A DNA stretch of 64,000 nucleotides, from contig OX485803.1 of NCBI GenBank assembly GCA_950295325.1, positions 71,749,554-71,813,553 on the forward strand, in the 5' to 3' direction. This DNA is from Polytrichum commune (lineage: Eukaryota; Streptophyta; Polytrichopsida; Polytrichales; Polytrichaceae). Numbering within the stretch: the stretch's first letter is position 1; each line of letters begins with the position of its first letter. Of the stretch, positions 35,302 to 45,153 are shown one piece after another. Below the pieces are notes generated by a model. It had not been told where the DNA came from, did no database searches, and was given only the letters and a program-made list of their open reading frames with translations. The translations under genes and the position numbers were made by a program.

Positions 35302-35460
35302 TATTTATTTCCTTAGCATTTTCAGCTCTAGGTTAGTAGGATAGGGCCTTGCATTACTTATATTTCCAAGTTACCTATTATTTCAAACCCTATAGTACTT
35401 TAAAGATGTCCAACGCCATTTTTGACACCCTATATTATTCTAAATCATTTTGTTCATTTT
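35302..35460. repeat. Interior repeat R, direct copy 2
   Basis: TTATTTATTTCCTTAGCATT, then GCCTTGCATTACTTATA, CCCTATAGTACTTTAAAGAT, GTCCA..GCCATTTTTGACACC and TATATTATTCTAA. The same order recurs at 39,222-39,385, there too right after a telomere-type array. Confidence 0.8.
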
Positions 35461-38400
35461 ACGTCCCCATATACCCTCTCAATTTTTCGCACGTATATTT
35501 CTACTCCAATACATCACAACCCCCCCCCCCCCCGGTATGTGTCCACTACATTTCTAGCTGCACTTCCTAGGTTTTACGCTATATACTTATGGGCCCACCA
35601 CTTATGCCCTTTGGATGACCGTTTTGAGATCCCATGTCGAAATGATGGCTTAAGGCTGACCGATCGACAAGGCTGTAGAAAAACGTGACTCCAATCATTT
35701 GACATGTCCTTGGATAATGCACATGTTTGGGTAGACTTAGTTTGGACACCACGTGTGTGATTGGAACTCCCAATGCAGCTAGAGGACATATACTCCTTAA
35801 CCTAAACCTTATGCCACAACACATACATTGAAACAACAATACAAAACAAACACATACAACCCCTTAATAGATGCAATGAGATACAATGGTTGCAATGTCA
35901 ACCCCCTCTTCCCAAACTTGGATGCCCCAAATAGATAGTTGCACCCAACATAGCCCGGCTTCCAAAAGGAAGGCAATAAGCCCTATAATGAGCCCCCCCC
36001 CCCCCCCCACCACCACCCCCAAACTCATGTACATTATAGAGCAAACATACTCAATTTTTCCTAATAAAAATTTCTTCCCCTTTTCAGGATGTGCTCTTCC
36101 ATATGTGGAGAAAAACCTCACATTCAAGAGTACCTCTCATCGATCCGACAGAAAATATAAAACTAAACCCCCTTGGTTTAGACTAATTCCGTAACTTTGA
36201 AGCTAATTACGGTGTCAAACCAATTGAATTTTTAAATAAAATGTTTTTGGATGAATGTTGGGTGTGCTTGTATGTGAGCATGTTTTCTTGTCTTTGCCCT
36301 CGGATTGATAGGCTTTGCCTACGCATGGGGAATTTGTGATAGCATTTACATCCTCAAGGGCTTGGGCTTCTAATGTGAGGCCCTATATACATATCAATGT
36401 TTTTTTGGCCAACGAAATGGGATTATCGCATACGAGCATATTACTCTCATTCATCCAACAATGAAACTTTAAACTAGTATGTAGTAAGGAGGTTATTTTT
36501 CAAAGTTTATTGGAAACCCTATTTAGTTGAATTGACCCCAAATTAGTCTAGCCCAAGTTAGGGCACACTTTCATGTACCAATCGTTTTGGTGAAACAAAA
36601 TAGAGTTCTCTGACGTTGGTGAAGGTTTTGCCGGTATCTTCAAGCATCTTTTGGACTGAGCACTCCCATGTGGAGTGGCAATGGTGGTTGGGGGGGGGGG
36701 GGGGTAGCAGATTCGGCTCGTTGCCCAAAACACAAGTTGAAACGTGGCCATCCTTGTACTGACGCACTTTAGTTGTTGATTGACTAGACTGATTGATTTT
36801 TAATCATGGGATGCTAGAAAAATGAAAACCAAAATCTCCATAAATTAAGAAAACTTTGGGCAAGGTTTGAATAGTAAGAACATGGCATCATGAACTCTCA
36901 ATGTAAATACAACAAATTATGGTTCACACTAACAATGTATATAAAAACCAAGGTTTCTCCGCTCAAATGAAAATCAATTTCCATGTGCTAGAATACCAAC
37001 CTAGTCAAGTTTCCCTCCTCAAACTACAACTATCAATGAGCCCCACATACCTTATTAGTTTGGGCATGTGCCATCCTGACCCATTACACCAGTCCGTATG
37101 AATCATTTTGGGTTCATATCTTGCATGAACCCAACCACATACATTAACCCTTGCAAACCATATGCCCATGCCCCTGTAAAACCTTCATGTGCATGTACGC
37201 ACATAGCCCCACTCATAAGCCCCCGTGACCCGCTTTGGGAAAAAAAATAAAAAAATGAATTTATTATCTTTGTTAACTAATTGTCTTTTTTAACTAATTG
37301 CTAAAATAAAAAATGAATTTATTTAGTTATGTAGCATGTGAGCTCTCAAAACAACAGTCAGTACTCAATGCAATAAACTCTAATTGTTGCACCATAGGTA
37401 GGTATCATGGGATGATTCAATACAACATCTACTAAGGGGAGGGAGACCAAGGGAGGGGAAGTCGAAAGCATTGGTAACAATAGGACTAGAGATTTCTATT
37501 TAGAGATTATTAAACTACTCTTTAAAATCGGGGTCAAATACCTTTGAGTAACCTTTAAGTAACCTTTCCATAATGTCATGCTCCAATCCATGGGTATGAC
37601 TTGTGGACTTGCCATAAAGTATTTTTGAAATCACCTTTAAGGAGAATATAAAAGCTCAATTTTGGACCGTGTAGCCATAGATGTTGCATCCATGTGGGAT
37701 TTGTTGTTGCTCAAATTTAGTACTTTGGTACTTAGGTTGTCAATCCATGTGCACTATCGACCCTACAATGACCGAAAATATTTTGAGAGTGTGCGATTGA
37801 CTATGTTAGGTTATAATAAGGCTCTATGTGATAGCATGGTTATACTTACATGAGTACCCTTAGATGTGCACTTTGGGAAGGACATTCGAGGCCGTAAATA
37901 TGAAAGTCAACAAATACCTTAACCGTACAAGCCCACTTGAAATGGCCGGGGATTCGTGGCACTCAAGTAAAGTCATCCGGTAACAAAAATCGGATGAGTC
38001 CATCAAGAAGCTCGGATGGAGCTTACTTTAGTGAAATACCTCCGAGTTGGCATGTAAGACCTACTTTCTCCCTCATAGTTATTTTATAAATATTAATTTG
38101 TTGGCAAGGGGCAATGATGTGGCCTTGGATGCTCTAAGCCTATTTTCCAACCTCCCATGAGATGTTTCCAAGGCCATGATGTGGCTTTGAATTTCACATG
38201 GTTATTTTGATAAATATTGTAAGATATCAATGTGTGCAATATATAATTATGAAGTGTTGTCATAGACATCTTTTTGTTCATAATTCATTTATTTTGCACA
38301 TGTGTGATTGTTCAAACATTTGTAATATGGCACAATAATATATATCACCTTATGATAAATTGGTGAACTAAAAAACTCAATTCAATATTAGTATTAGTAT

Positions 38401-38870
38401 TGTTATTATTAGTATTTGCATAATAGTATTAGTATTAGTATTAGTATCATATAATTATATTTATTTAAAAGTAACGGTTATACACTATGTGATTTGAAAG
38501 ATAATACAATATGTGATGAGGATAAATTATTAAATAATTCAGATAGGCTATAGTCAGAAACTTATGATTTTCTCAGTAATATATACCCCATCTATAACAT
38601 TGTCCCACGAGTCTAATTCCAAATAACATATCATTTATTTATACCTTATTCTCTTATAAACACTTGCACTAATCTATCATTAGAATGACAAATATAAGTT
38701 ATTTATGGTAAGTCAAGCGGATTTTAGTGCACTCAATATGGGATTTGTAGTCAAGCGGCCTTCAAGAATGCAATTTTTGGTCGGGTTTAGAAATTTTCTC
38801 TACAAGATTGCCCCAACCCAGATTAGATACCTCCAAAAGTTCGTGAGGGGGTATTTAACGTCCGCCCATG
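35461..38870. other. No recognisable gene (element interior)
   Basis: AT-rich, with C14 at 35,520, C16 at 35,993 and G15 at 36,690. The (ATT)(AGT)-type microsatellite lies at 38,390-38,450. Frames of 60-117 codons show no family resemblance, and those through the C/G runs are artefacts. Confidence 0.4.
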
Positions 38871-38879
38871 TTAAAGCAA

Positions 38880-39075
38880 ATATAATATGGGGTGTCAAAA
38901 ATGACACTGGGCATCATTAAAGTACTATAGGGTATGGAACAAATCGATTATTTGGATTTGTAATTAATGCAAGGCCCTTTTCTACTAACCCGACTAAGAA
39001 AACTACATAATCATAGCATGTGAAGAAAAAAATTGAAAGTAATAACCCCATATAAAATAGTGGTTGTTTGCACAT
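38880..39075. repeat. Interior repeat R, inverted copy 3
   Basis: GGTGTCAAAAATGACACTGG, AAAGTACTATAGGGTATGGA, TAATGCAAGGCCCTTTTCTA and TGAAAGTAATAACCCC. It forms an inverted pair with the copy starting 150 bases downstream. Confidence 0.7.
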
Positions 39076-39191
39076 GGATGCGCGATAAAAGAGAATTAGT
39101 TGTTGCTAGACTCCTAATTGCATATGAGTAGGACACAAATAGATGGCGAGCAACTAGTAAGGTCCAACACTAAGTGGACTACCACACTAAT

Positions 39192-39222
39192 GGGTTTAGG
39201 GTTTAGGGTTTAGGGTTTAGGG
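39192..39222 (+). repeat. Interstitial telomere-type array 2
   Basis: Four TTTAGGG units; the same junction to repeat R (GGG-TTATTTATTTC) as in array 1. Confidence 0.88.
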
Positions 39223-39385
39223 TTATTTATTTCATTAGCATTTTCAACCTTGGGTTAATAGAAAAAGCCTTGCATTTCATATAATTCCAAATTACATATT
39301 CTTCCATACCCTATAGTACTTTAAAGATGTCCATTGCCATTTTTGAAACCTTATATTATTCTAAGTCATGTTGTTCATTTTTAGT
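39222..39385. repeat. Interior repeat R, direct copy 4
   Basis: Follows the telomere-type array as copy 2 does. TTAGCATTTTCAACC, CCTTGCATTTCATATAATTC, CCCTATAGTACTTTAAAGAT and TATATTATTCTAAGTCATG align with it. Confidence 0.8.
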
Positions 39386-42300
39386 GTGGCCCACTGTAAT
39401 ATTATTGTACTTTCGTTGCCTTACATTGGATTTTCATCCAAATATACAGATGAAAAACCCACAGTAATGGAAACCCCTATTTTGAAGGGTATGCTATGTT
39501 ATATTGCAGATTAACAACAACACCGTAAGTGTCGTCACATGACACTGGGTGTTTGAGTGCACTTATTAAAATCTTGACATGACATGCCATTAGTATGCTT
39601 AAGGATGTATTCCTCTTAAATATTAAAATGAAACACATGACACTTGCCAATAGTGAGCTTAAGCATCTTACCCTTGGGAATGTAGTGGGAATTAACAAAA
39701 CCGTTTAATATGAACATGTACGTTATCACTATATCACAGTAGACAATATAGCAATCATCCATGACAATGTTGCATCACAAGTTGCTAACATGAGAAGGTC
39801 AATGGATGAACTCATCCATCATCATGACATGGCTCTAAGTTATACCTCATGTAGCGTTCACATATGAAGAGATAGTCTGGCATACAATGGGGTATGGGTT
39901 GGCATGTGAACTATGTTGAGGATCTGTGATCATATGTTTACTAATTTCCAATCTCAATATGATATCCTTGTCCAATAATTCTTAAGTGAGTCAGTGCCTT
40001 TAGAATTCAAGTTGATGTTCCCTAAGCTCGGGGGGGGGGGCATTCCCTTGTATATTTTGCATACACCTGCGATAATGATCTATTAAAATGGGGGCTATTT
40101 ACCTATGAGAAAGGATTATAAGGGATGCTAATTTTTGAAATAATGGTAAATTGTTGTGATTATTTGCACCCTATTGGTAATTATAAATTCTTGGATGGTT
40201 GATTTTATGGTACCCTATATTACTTATATGCAATTTTTCCCCCCTGATTGCCCCCATTCCTTAAAGTGTATGATACAGTAGAATTCTCGTTAGAAGCACG
40301 TGTACAAAGTAAGAGAAACAAACATTTACTAGGGTTTAGGGTTCAGGGTCACACTGAAGTCCGGGCAAAGCAAAACACTAAACAATAACAACAAAAGATT
40401 GCAATTACATGTCATTAAGCAACACGAGCCAACGAATGAAAGTTGTGTTGGATAACACAGTTAGAAACCTTGAGGTCTTAGGGAACAGGCCAGCCACATG
40501 TGTCTCAAAGTCACATTTACAAGGTTTGTAGAAGCCCTACAATTGATGCCTTGATCTTCCAATCCTACACATTGGTAGAAAATCCCACGCCATGCAAGCA
40601 AAATCCACCTAAACTAGCTAGGCTACCATTTACACATGTGGGAGATATGAGGGTAATCGAACTGAAATGGCTACTACAGATTTCAAGGTATACTAATGAT
40701 CATTCAACCCTTTCTCCAAATTATATCTCCACATGTGTGAGATAGTACAAATTTAACAGGTTTTATTTTTTATTTGAAATGAACTCATTCAATGAGTTTG
40801 CATCTACCTCATCTAAGGTGTAGATTTTGCTAGTTGATTCATTGTTACTAGAGACACTGTTGAGAGAATAGCATCCACATCAACCCACACACAATCACTC
40901 TCAACATACTTATATTTGTTGAGACCTAGCTGTTTTTTTAACCAATGGAGGTAAGCCATAGTAGTTGGGAAGAGCGTCTCTCTATTTCCGTTCTGGACTG
41001 CACGTTTCATCAAGTCAATGGGTTGCCAACAATTGCCCCACTTAGTACCAACCTTCACCCTTATCTTTTGAACCCTTCCTATATAGAACATGCCATATTT
41101 TGGTGGCAAAGTATTTAATTTTTGAAACTATCGCTTTTTGTCCATGCTATTTTATATGTACCACTTAGGTAATTTAATCATGTTTTGTCAAATGCTATAT
41201 TACATATAATCATGTTTCACAATCCCAAAGCACCCTATACTACACCTAATAATTTTACAAATTTTACGCCAAATTTTTATACAAGACCCTATATTTTATC
41301 GCACGTAGTTCCTACATTTTTCGCCAGTGCCCCCCCCCCCCGAGTCCCTAAGACATTAATGTCAAAGCTAAGTGTTCATGCATGTAAATCATTCTCATCT
41401 CTAATAACTTATGGAGTTATTTTTATCTCTTTCATGGATTGAATGACCTACGTATTATTCTTCCTCTATTCAATTATATTTCAATATTTCAATTTGAAAG
41501 AGTCTCAAGACTTTATGTATTCCTAACCTACTCCTCGCTAAAGTATCTTTACGAGATTCCACAAACCATTCAATTCATAGAGTACACATGATTTACATGA
41601 ATTCATTCATTGAAGTGTTTGACCCATTTCCTATTCAAGTTCTCATTTCCGTAAATCTTATGCCATCATTTAGAATTCCCTTTAATCGATGAGGTATGGT
41701 TATGGAGATGCAATCTTAATATTGCTCGAGATTCATGTGGTGCTTGATGTGGCCCACTCGTTGGCCACCTCCTTTGTCATCCTCTCAATATGATTTCGAT
41801 TCCGATGTCTCCCGCGGCCTTGCATATCACCTTGTACTTCAATATGTTAGTTTCCAAAGTCCTTTCTCTTTAGTTGACCGCTAATTTTGGCTAAGTCCAT
41901 ATGTGTTGCATGCAAAACAACCAACCCCCACCCAAAAATTTGAGTGGGATAAATGATAACTCTAGTGCCTTTGAGAAGGTCATTCTTGAATTTGTGTTAT
42001 CGCAAGCATGTGTGTTCATATTAGATGTCGACTATGAACGTCAAAAATCTTAGCCAATGAAGAGCACATAATGAATCTAGTAATAATATAACTTAAGATA
42101 CAATTACAAGAATAAACGCTAGGAGAATGACTTTAAAACCAAGTTATGAAGTGATTCTCAATGCATGGGGGTGAGGGCAAAGCCACAAAGAGATTTATGC
42201 TAAAATTGCCTAAATTTTTTTTTTATGTTAAACGATTTATGTTCATTCCTAGTAGTATTTACCTATCCAGTAGGGTTTATTGGGTATGGGAGGTGGGCAT

Positions 42301-42690
42301 GTACCCATTATGCGCGGCAAGTATTATGTGTGATGATTTCTAATGGCCAGCAACTTTGATGCTTTATAAGTATCCATAGCCGCTTCTTATGTCATGCCAT
42401 TATTTTCGTTGCCATAATATATGTTATATTTAAAATTTTGAATTCTTGGAACTCTAATGGTTCATAGTCCAAGAGAAAACAAGAGAACAATCGAACTTGA
42501 GTTCATGGGCTAAGGTGAAAGTGGGCCTATTATGGATGCTCACGACTTCATCAATAAGGAATTGGAAATCATAGCTATGCTTGATGTCAAGCGCGATTGA
42601 GCATCTTACACGCATATTATGAGAATGTGCAATTGACTTTGGTATGTTATAATAGGAATCTATGTTACAGAGTAGAATGTTAAAGTATGG
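39386..42690. other. No recognisable gene (element interior)
   Basis: 39,490-39,700 shares words (ACACATGACACTTGCCA, TTAGTATGCT) with 53,430-53,670 outside the element. A short TAGGGTTTAGGGTTCAGGG lies at 40,332. A partial repeat R with a C12 run lies at 41,200-41,345. No coding sequence is supportable. Confidence 0.4.
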
Positions 42691-42699
42691 AATCTATGT

Positions 42700-43260
42700 T
42701 ATAATATGAACCTATTTTAAGCATTATCAATACTATTACCATTTATCGATTGAAAGTGATTATTATTATTACTATAAATCACTACTAGTCAGCCATTAGT
42801 AATTCATAATTATTAATCACTATTAAACATTATTAATGACTATAATGACCTATGAAGCACTAGCATTCACTATTATTCACTACTAGTCACTATTAGTTAC
42901 TATTAGTTACTATTACTGGTAATTACTATTAATCACTATAAATCATTTTTACTAATATTACTAATATTACTAATATTAACAATAGAGTGAATATGACAAT
43001 TTACTAACAATAAAAATAATATCAATCATACTAATATGAGTTATCTTAATAAGTACTAATAATGAACTTACTAATATGAGTTATCCTACTAAGTACTGAT
43101 AATTATCTTACTAATACGCAGTTATCTTACTAATTACTAATAATTGTCTTACTAATACTTAGATATCTTACTAAGTACTAATAATTATCTCACTAATACT
43201 TAGATATCTTACTAAGTACTAATAATTATCATACCAATAGGGCGAACCTTACAAAGTACC
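42700..43260. repeat. AT-rich tandem repeat region
   Basis: Words ACTATTA, CACTATTAATC and TTACTATTAG dominate 42,720-42,960. From 42,960 a roughly 43-bp unit (TTATCTTACTAA...TACTTAGATATC, TTACTAAGTACTAATAATTA) repeats about five times. Confidence 0.8.
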
Positions 43261-43299
43261 AATAATTTTTTATCGCTACGTCCTAATACCATCATACCG

Positions 43300-43825
43300 C
43301 CCATCCCTCCTCAAAACGTACTTTAGCCGCCAAATCGCATATCTCTTCGCGTCCCGAGATTTCCTCCATCATGTCCCTTCGTACTAATGAGGCATTATGT
43401 GACATGCGACTTCCACCCTCTCGTCATTATGGCAACATTTCGCACCCTCTCTCTCCCTCTCTCTCCCTCTCTCTCATTCTCCTCTCCCAATTCTTTCTCT
43501 CTTTCCTTCACCACTCTCCACTTTTCTGGAATGCTCTTGCAAAACTCTTCTCCCACAATTCTGAACTTGCTTTGCTTCTCTTCATTCTCTTCATTCTCTT
43601 CTCTTCATTCAATTATTGTACTCCTTGTCTTGATTATCTTCTCAAGAAAACCCTGGAATAGATTCAGTGTGCATTTTCTTGGAATATGTGATAGTTTCTT
43701 GGTGAGCATAGTTGTTTCTTGCTCAATCCAGCATGTGGTAGAGGTGAGATGTGGAGAAGAGGAAGGCGACCTTGAAGCAAGTGGAGGGAAGTTCCAATCA
43801 TGAAGAATTGAGAACCCACAAGCTT
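43300..43825 (+). promoter_or_regulatory. Candidate promoter/leader of the H3-mimic gene
   Basis: A sharp change from AT-rich repeats to CT-rich DNA (TCTCTCCC runs at 43,434-43,500, common in plant 5' leaders) precedes a consensus donor AGCTT-GTAAGT (exon end 43,825). The next acceptor, TTTTGTGCAG, ends at 44,317. The exon 44,318-44,370 ends in GTGAGT and has an upstream ATG with only nine codons (MVPPKNPGT) once spliced to the acceptor TTCATTCAG at 45,113. This gives a three-exon leader with the real start at 45,154. It is inferred from splice sites only. Confidence 0.4.
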
Positions 43826-43890
43826 GTAAGTTTCTGAACTCTTTCAATGTTTTGCACTCTCTTTCACTCTTTTGCTTTCTCTTTCAATTT

Positions 43891-44020
43891 CATTGTTCCT
43901 CTTGCTTGCATTGTTCCTCTTGCATGCATTGTTCCTCTTGCATGCATTGTTCCTCTTGCATGCATTGTTCCTCTTGCATGCATTGTTCCTCTTGCTTGCA
44001 TTCTTCCTCTTGCTTGCATT
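43891..44020. repeat. 18-bp minisatellite
   Basis: CATTGTTCCTCTTGCATG repeats about seven times with small changes, inside the putative first leader intron. All long frames through it are hexapeptide repeats and not real genes. Confidence 0.9.
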
Positions 44021-44444
44021 TCAAATTTCTGGTGCACTAGGGTTTGAATTGCTTGAAGAATTTCAAACCCAGAAATACTAGAGATTTGCATGTGAGTTGT
44101 GTGATGCTTGGGTGTGAAGAGTTGATTGAAATGTGAGAAAAATGCTCAAATCAGAATGCAAGATGAATGACAAGAGGTTATGTTCATAAAAATGTGAGAC
44201 CAGATTGCAAGAAGAATGTGAGGGCAGAATTTACCTATTGAGATGTTTGAGAGTATGAATGTATTGCACATGTAGGCATAGTTTGAAACAATAGCTCTTG
44301 TGTTTTGTTTTGTGCAGGAAACCACATTCGTATTGAAAGAATTTTGACATGGTCCCCCCAAAGAACCCTGGTGAGTGTCCATTACATAAATCCCAGTTTT
44401 TCTGTTAGTGTGAACGCGGTTATCTGAAAGTGGATATTTGAAGT

Positions 44445-44610
44445 GCCCACGGGTGAACACCCGTGGGCTTTTGCACCCACAAGGTGGAGAGGCCCACGGG
44501 TGAACACCCGTGGGCCTCTCCCCCCATCCGGTTGAATGTGCCCACGGGTGTTCACCCGTGGGCTTTTGCACCCACAAGGTGGAGAGGCCCACGGGTGAAC
44601 ACCCGTGGGC
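44445..44610. repeat. Palindrome array A (four copies)
   Basis: Exact cores at 44,448, 44,495, 44,543 and 44,590, centres AA, AA, TT, AA, each extended to GCCCACGGGTG...GGGC; the second reaches 30 bases (GAGGCC...GGCCTC). The period is 47-48 bases. Spacers alternate between TTTTGCACCCACAAGGTGG-type and CTCTCCCCCCATCCGGTTG-type. The array lies in the last leader intron of the H3-mimic gene. Confidence 0.92.
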
Positions 44611-44855
44611 AGTGGTGATTCTTCACAAGGTCCCTAACATGTCCGTGGTCACATGTCGACATCTTCGTTTTTTTCTGTTCTTTTTTCCTAATTTTGTACC
44701 AACTTGAGGGAGACTTAACTTGTATAGATATTACCGGTTTCGGGACGGGTTGAGATTTTTTTGCCTTTCAATTCAAGGTTTTTGGACGTGGACGAGCTAA
44801 AACTTTGTGAAAAATCAGCCCTCCCGTGGGCCTCTCCCCTCATCTGGTTGAAAGT

Positions 44856-44975
44856 GCCCACGGGTGTTCACCCGTGGGCCTTTGCACTCACCTGGTTAGG
44901 AGTGCCCACGGGTGTTCACCCGTGGGCCTTTGCCCTCACCTGGTTAGGAGTGCCCACGGGTGTTCACCCGTGAGC
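44856..44975. repeat. Palindrome array B (three copies)
   Basis: Exact cores at 44,859, 44,907 and 44,955, all with TT centres, exactly 48 bases apart. Spacers are CTTTGCACTCACCTGGTTAG-like. A half copy (CCCGTGGGCC) is at 44,823. Same intron as array A. Confidence 0.92.
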
Positions 44976-45153
44976 CTTTGCACTCACCTGGGTGGGAGAT
45001 TTTGTTTGATAAATGTCTTTTTGATTTTCTATGTAGACAAATTTGGTGTGTCTCTGTAAGCATTTGAAGGTTTTAGACATAAACATGTGATAGACAGTTG
45101 GTGTTTCATTCAGGTACATAGAGGTGTCGAAGTGTTCTCTCATTTGAATTGAG

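Noticed and set aside
35272-39222. TTTAGGG arrays as a chromosome end or fusion scar
   Set aside because: They are only four units each, both joined to the same repeat R and inside a transposon; they belong to a repeat family.
43864-44091. Frames through the 18-bp minisatellite
   Set aside because: Hexapeptide repeats appear in all frames on both strands because 18 is divisible by three.
44445-44975. Regular palindrome array looks CRISPR-like
   Set aside because: Eukaryotic intron context, spacers are related to each other rather than unique, no cas genes, and isolated copies are scattered elsewhere in the element. It is a tandem repeat of palindrome plus spacer.
44826-45059. Frames through the palindrome array
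   Set aside because: They are repeat translations (HGCSPVGLC words) with no independent coding signal.
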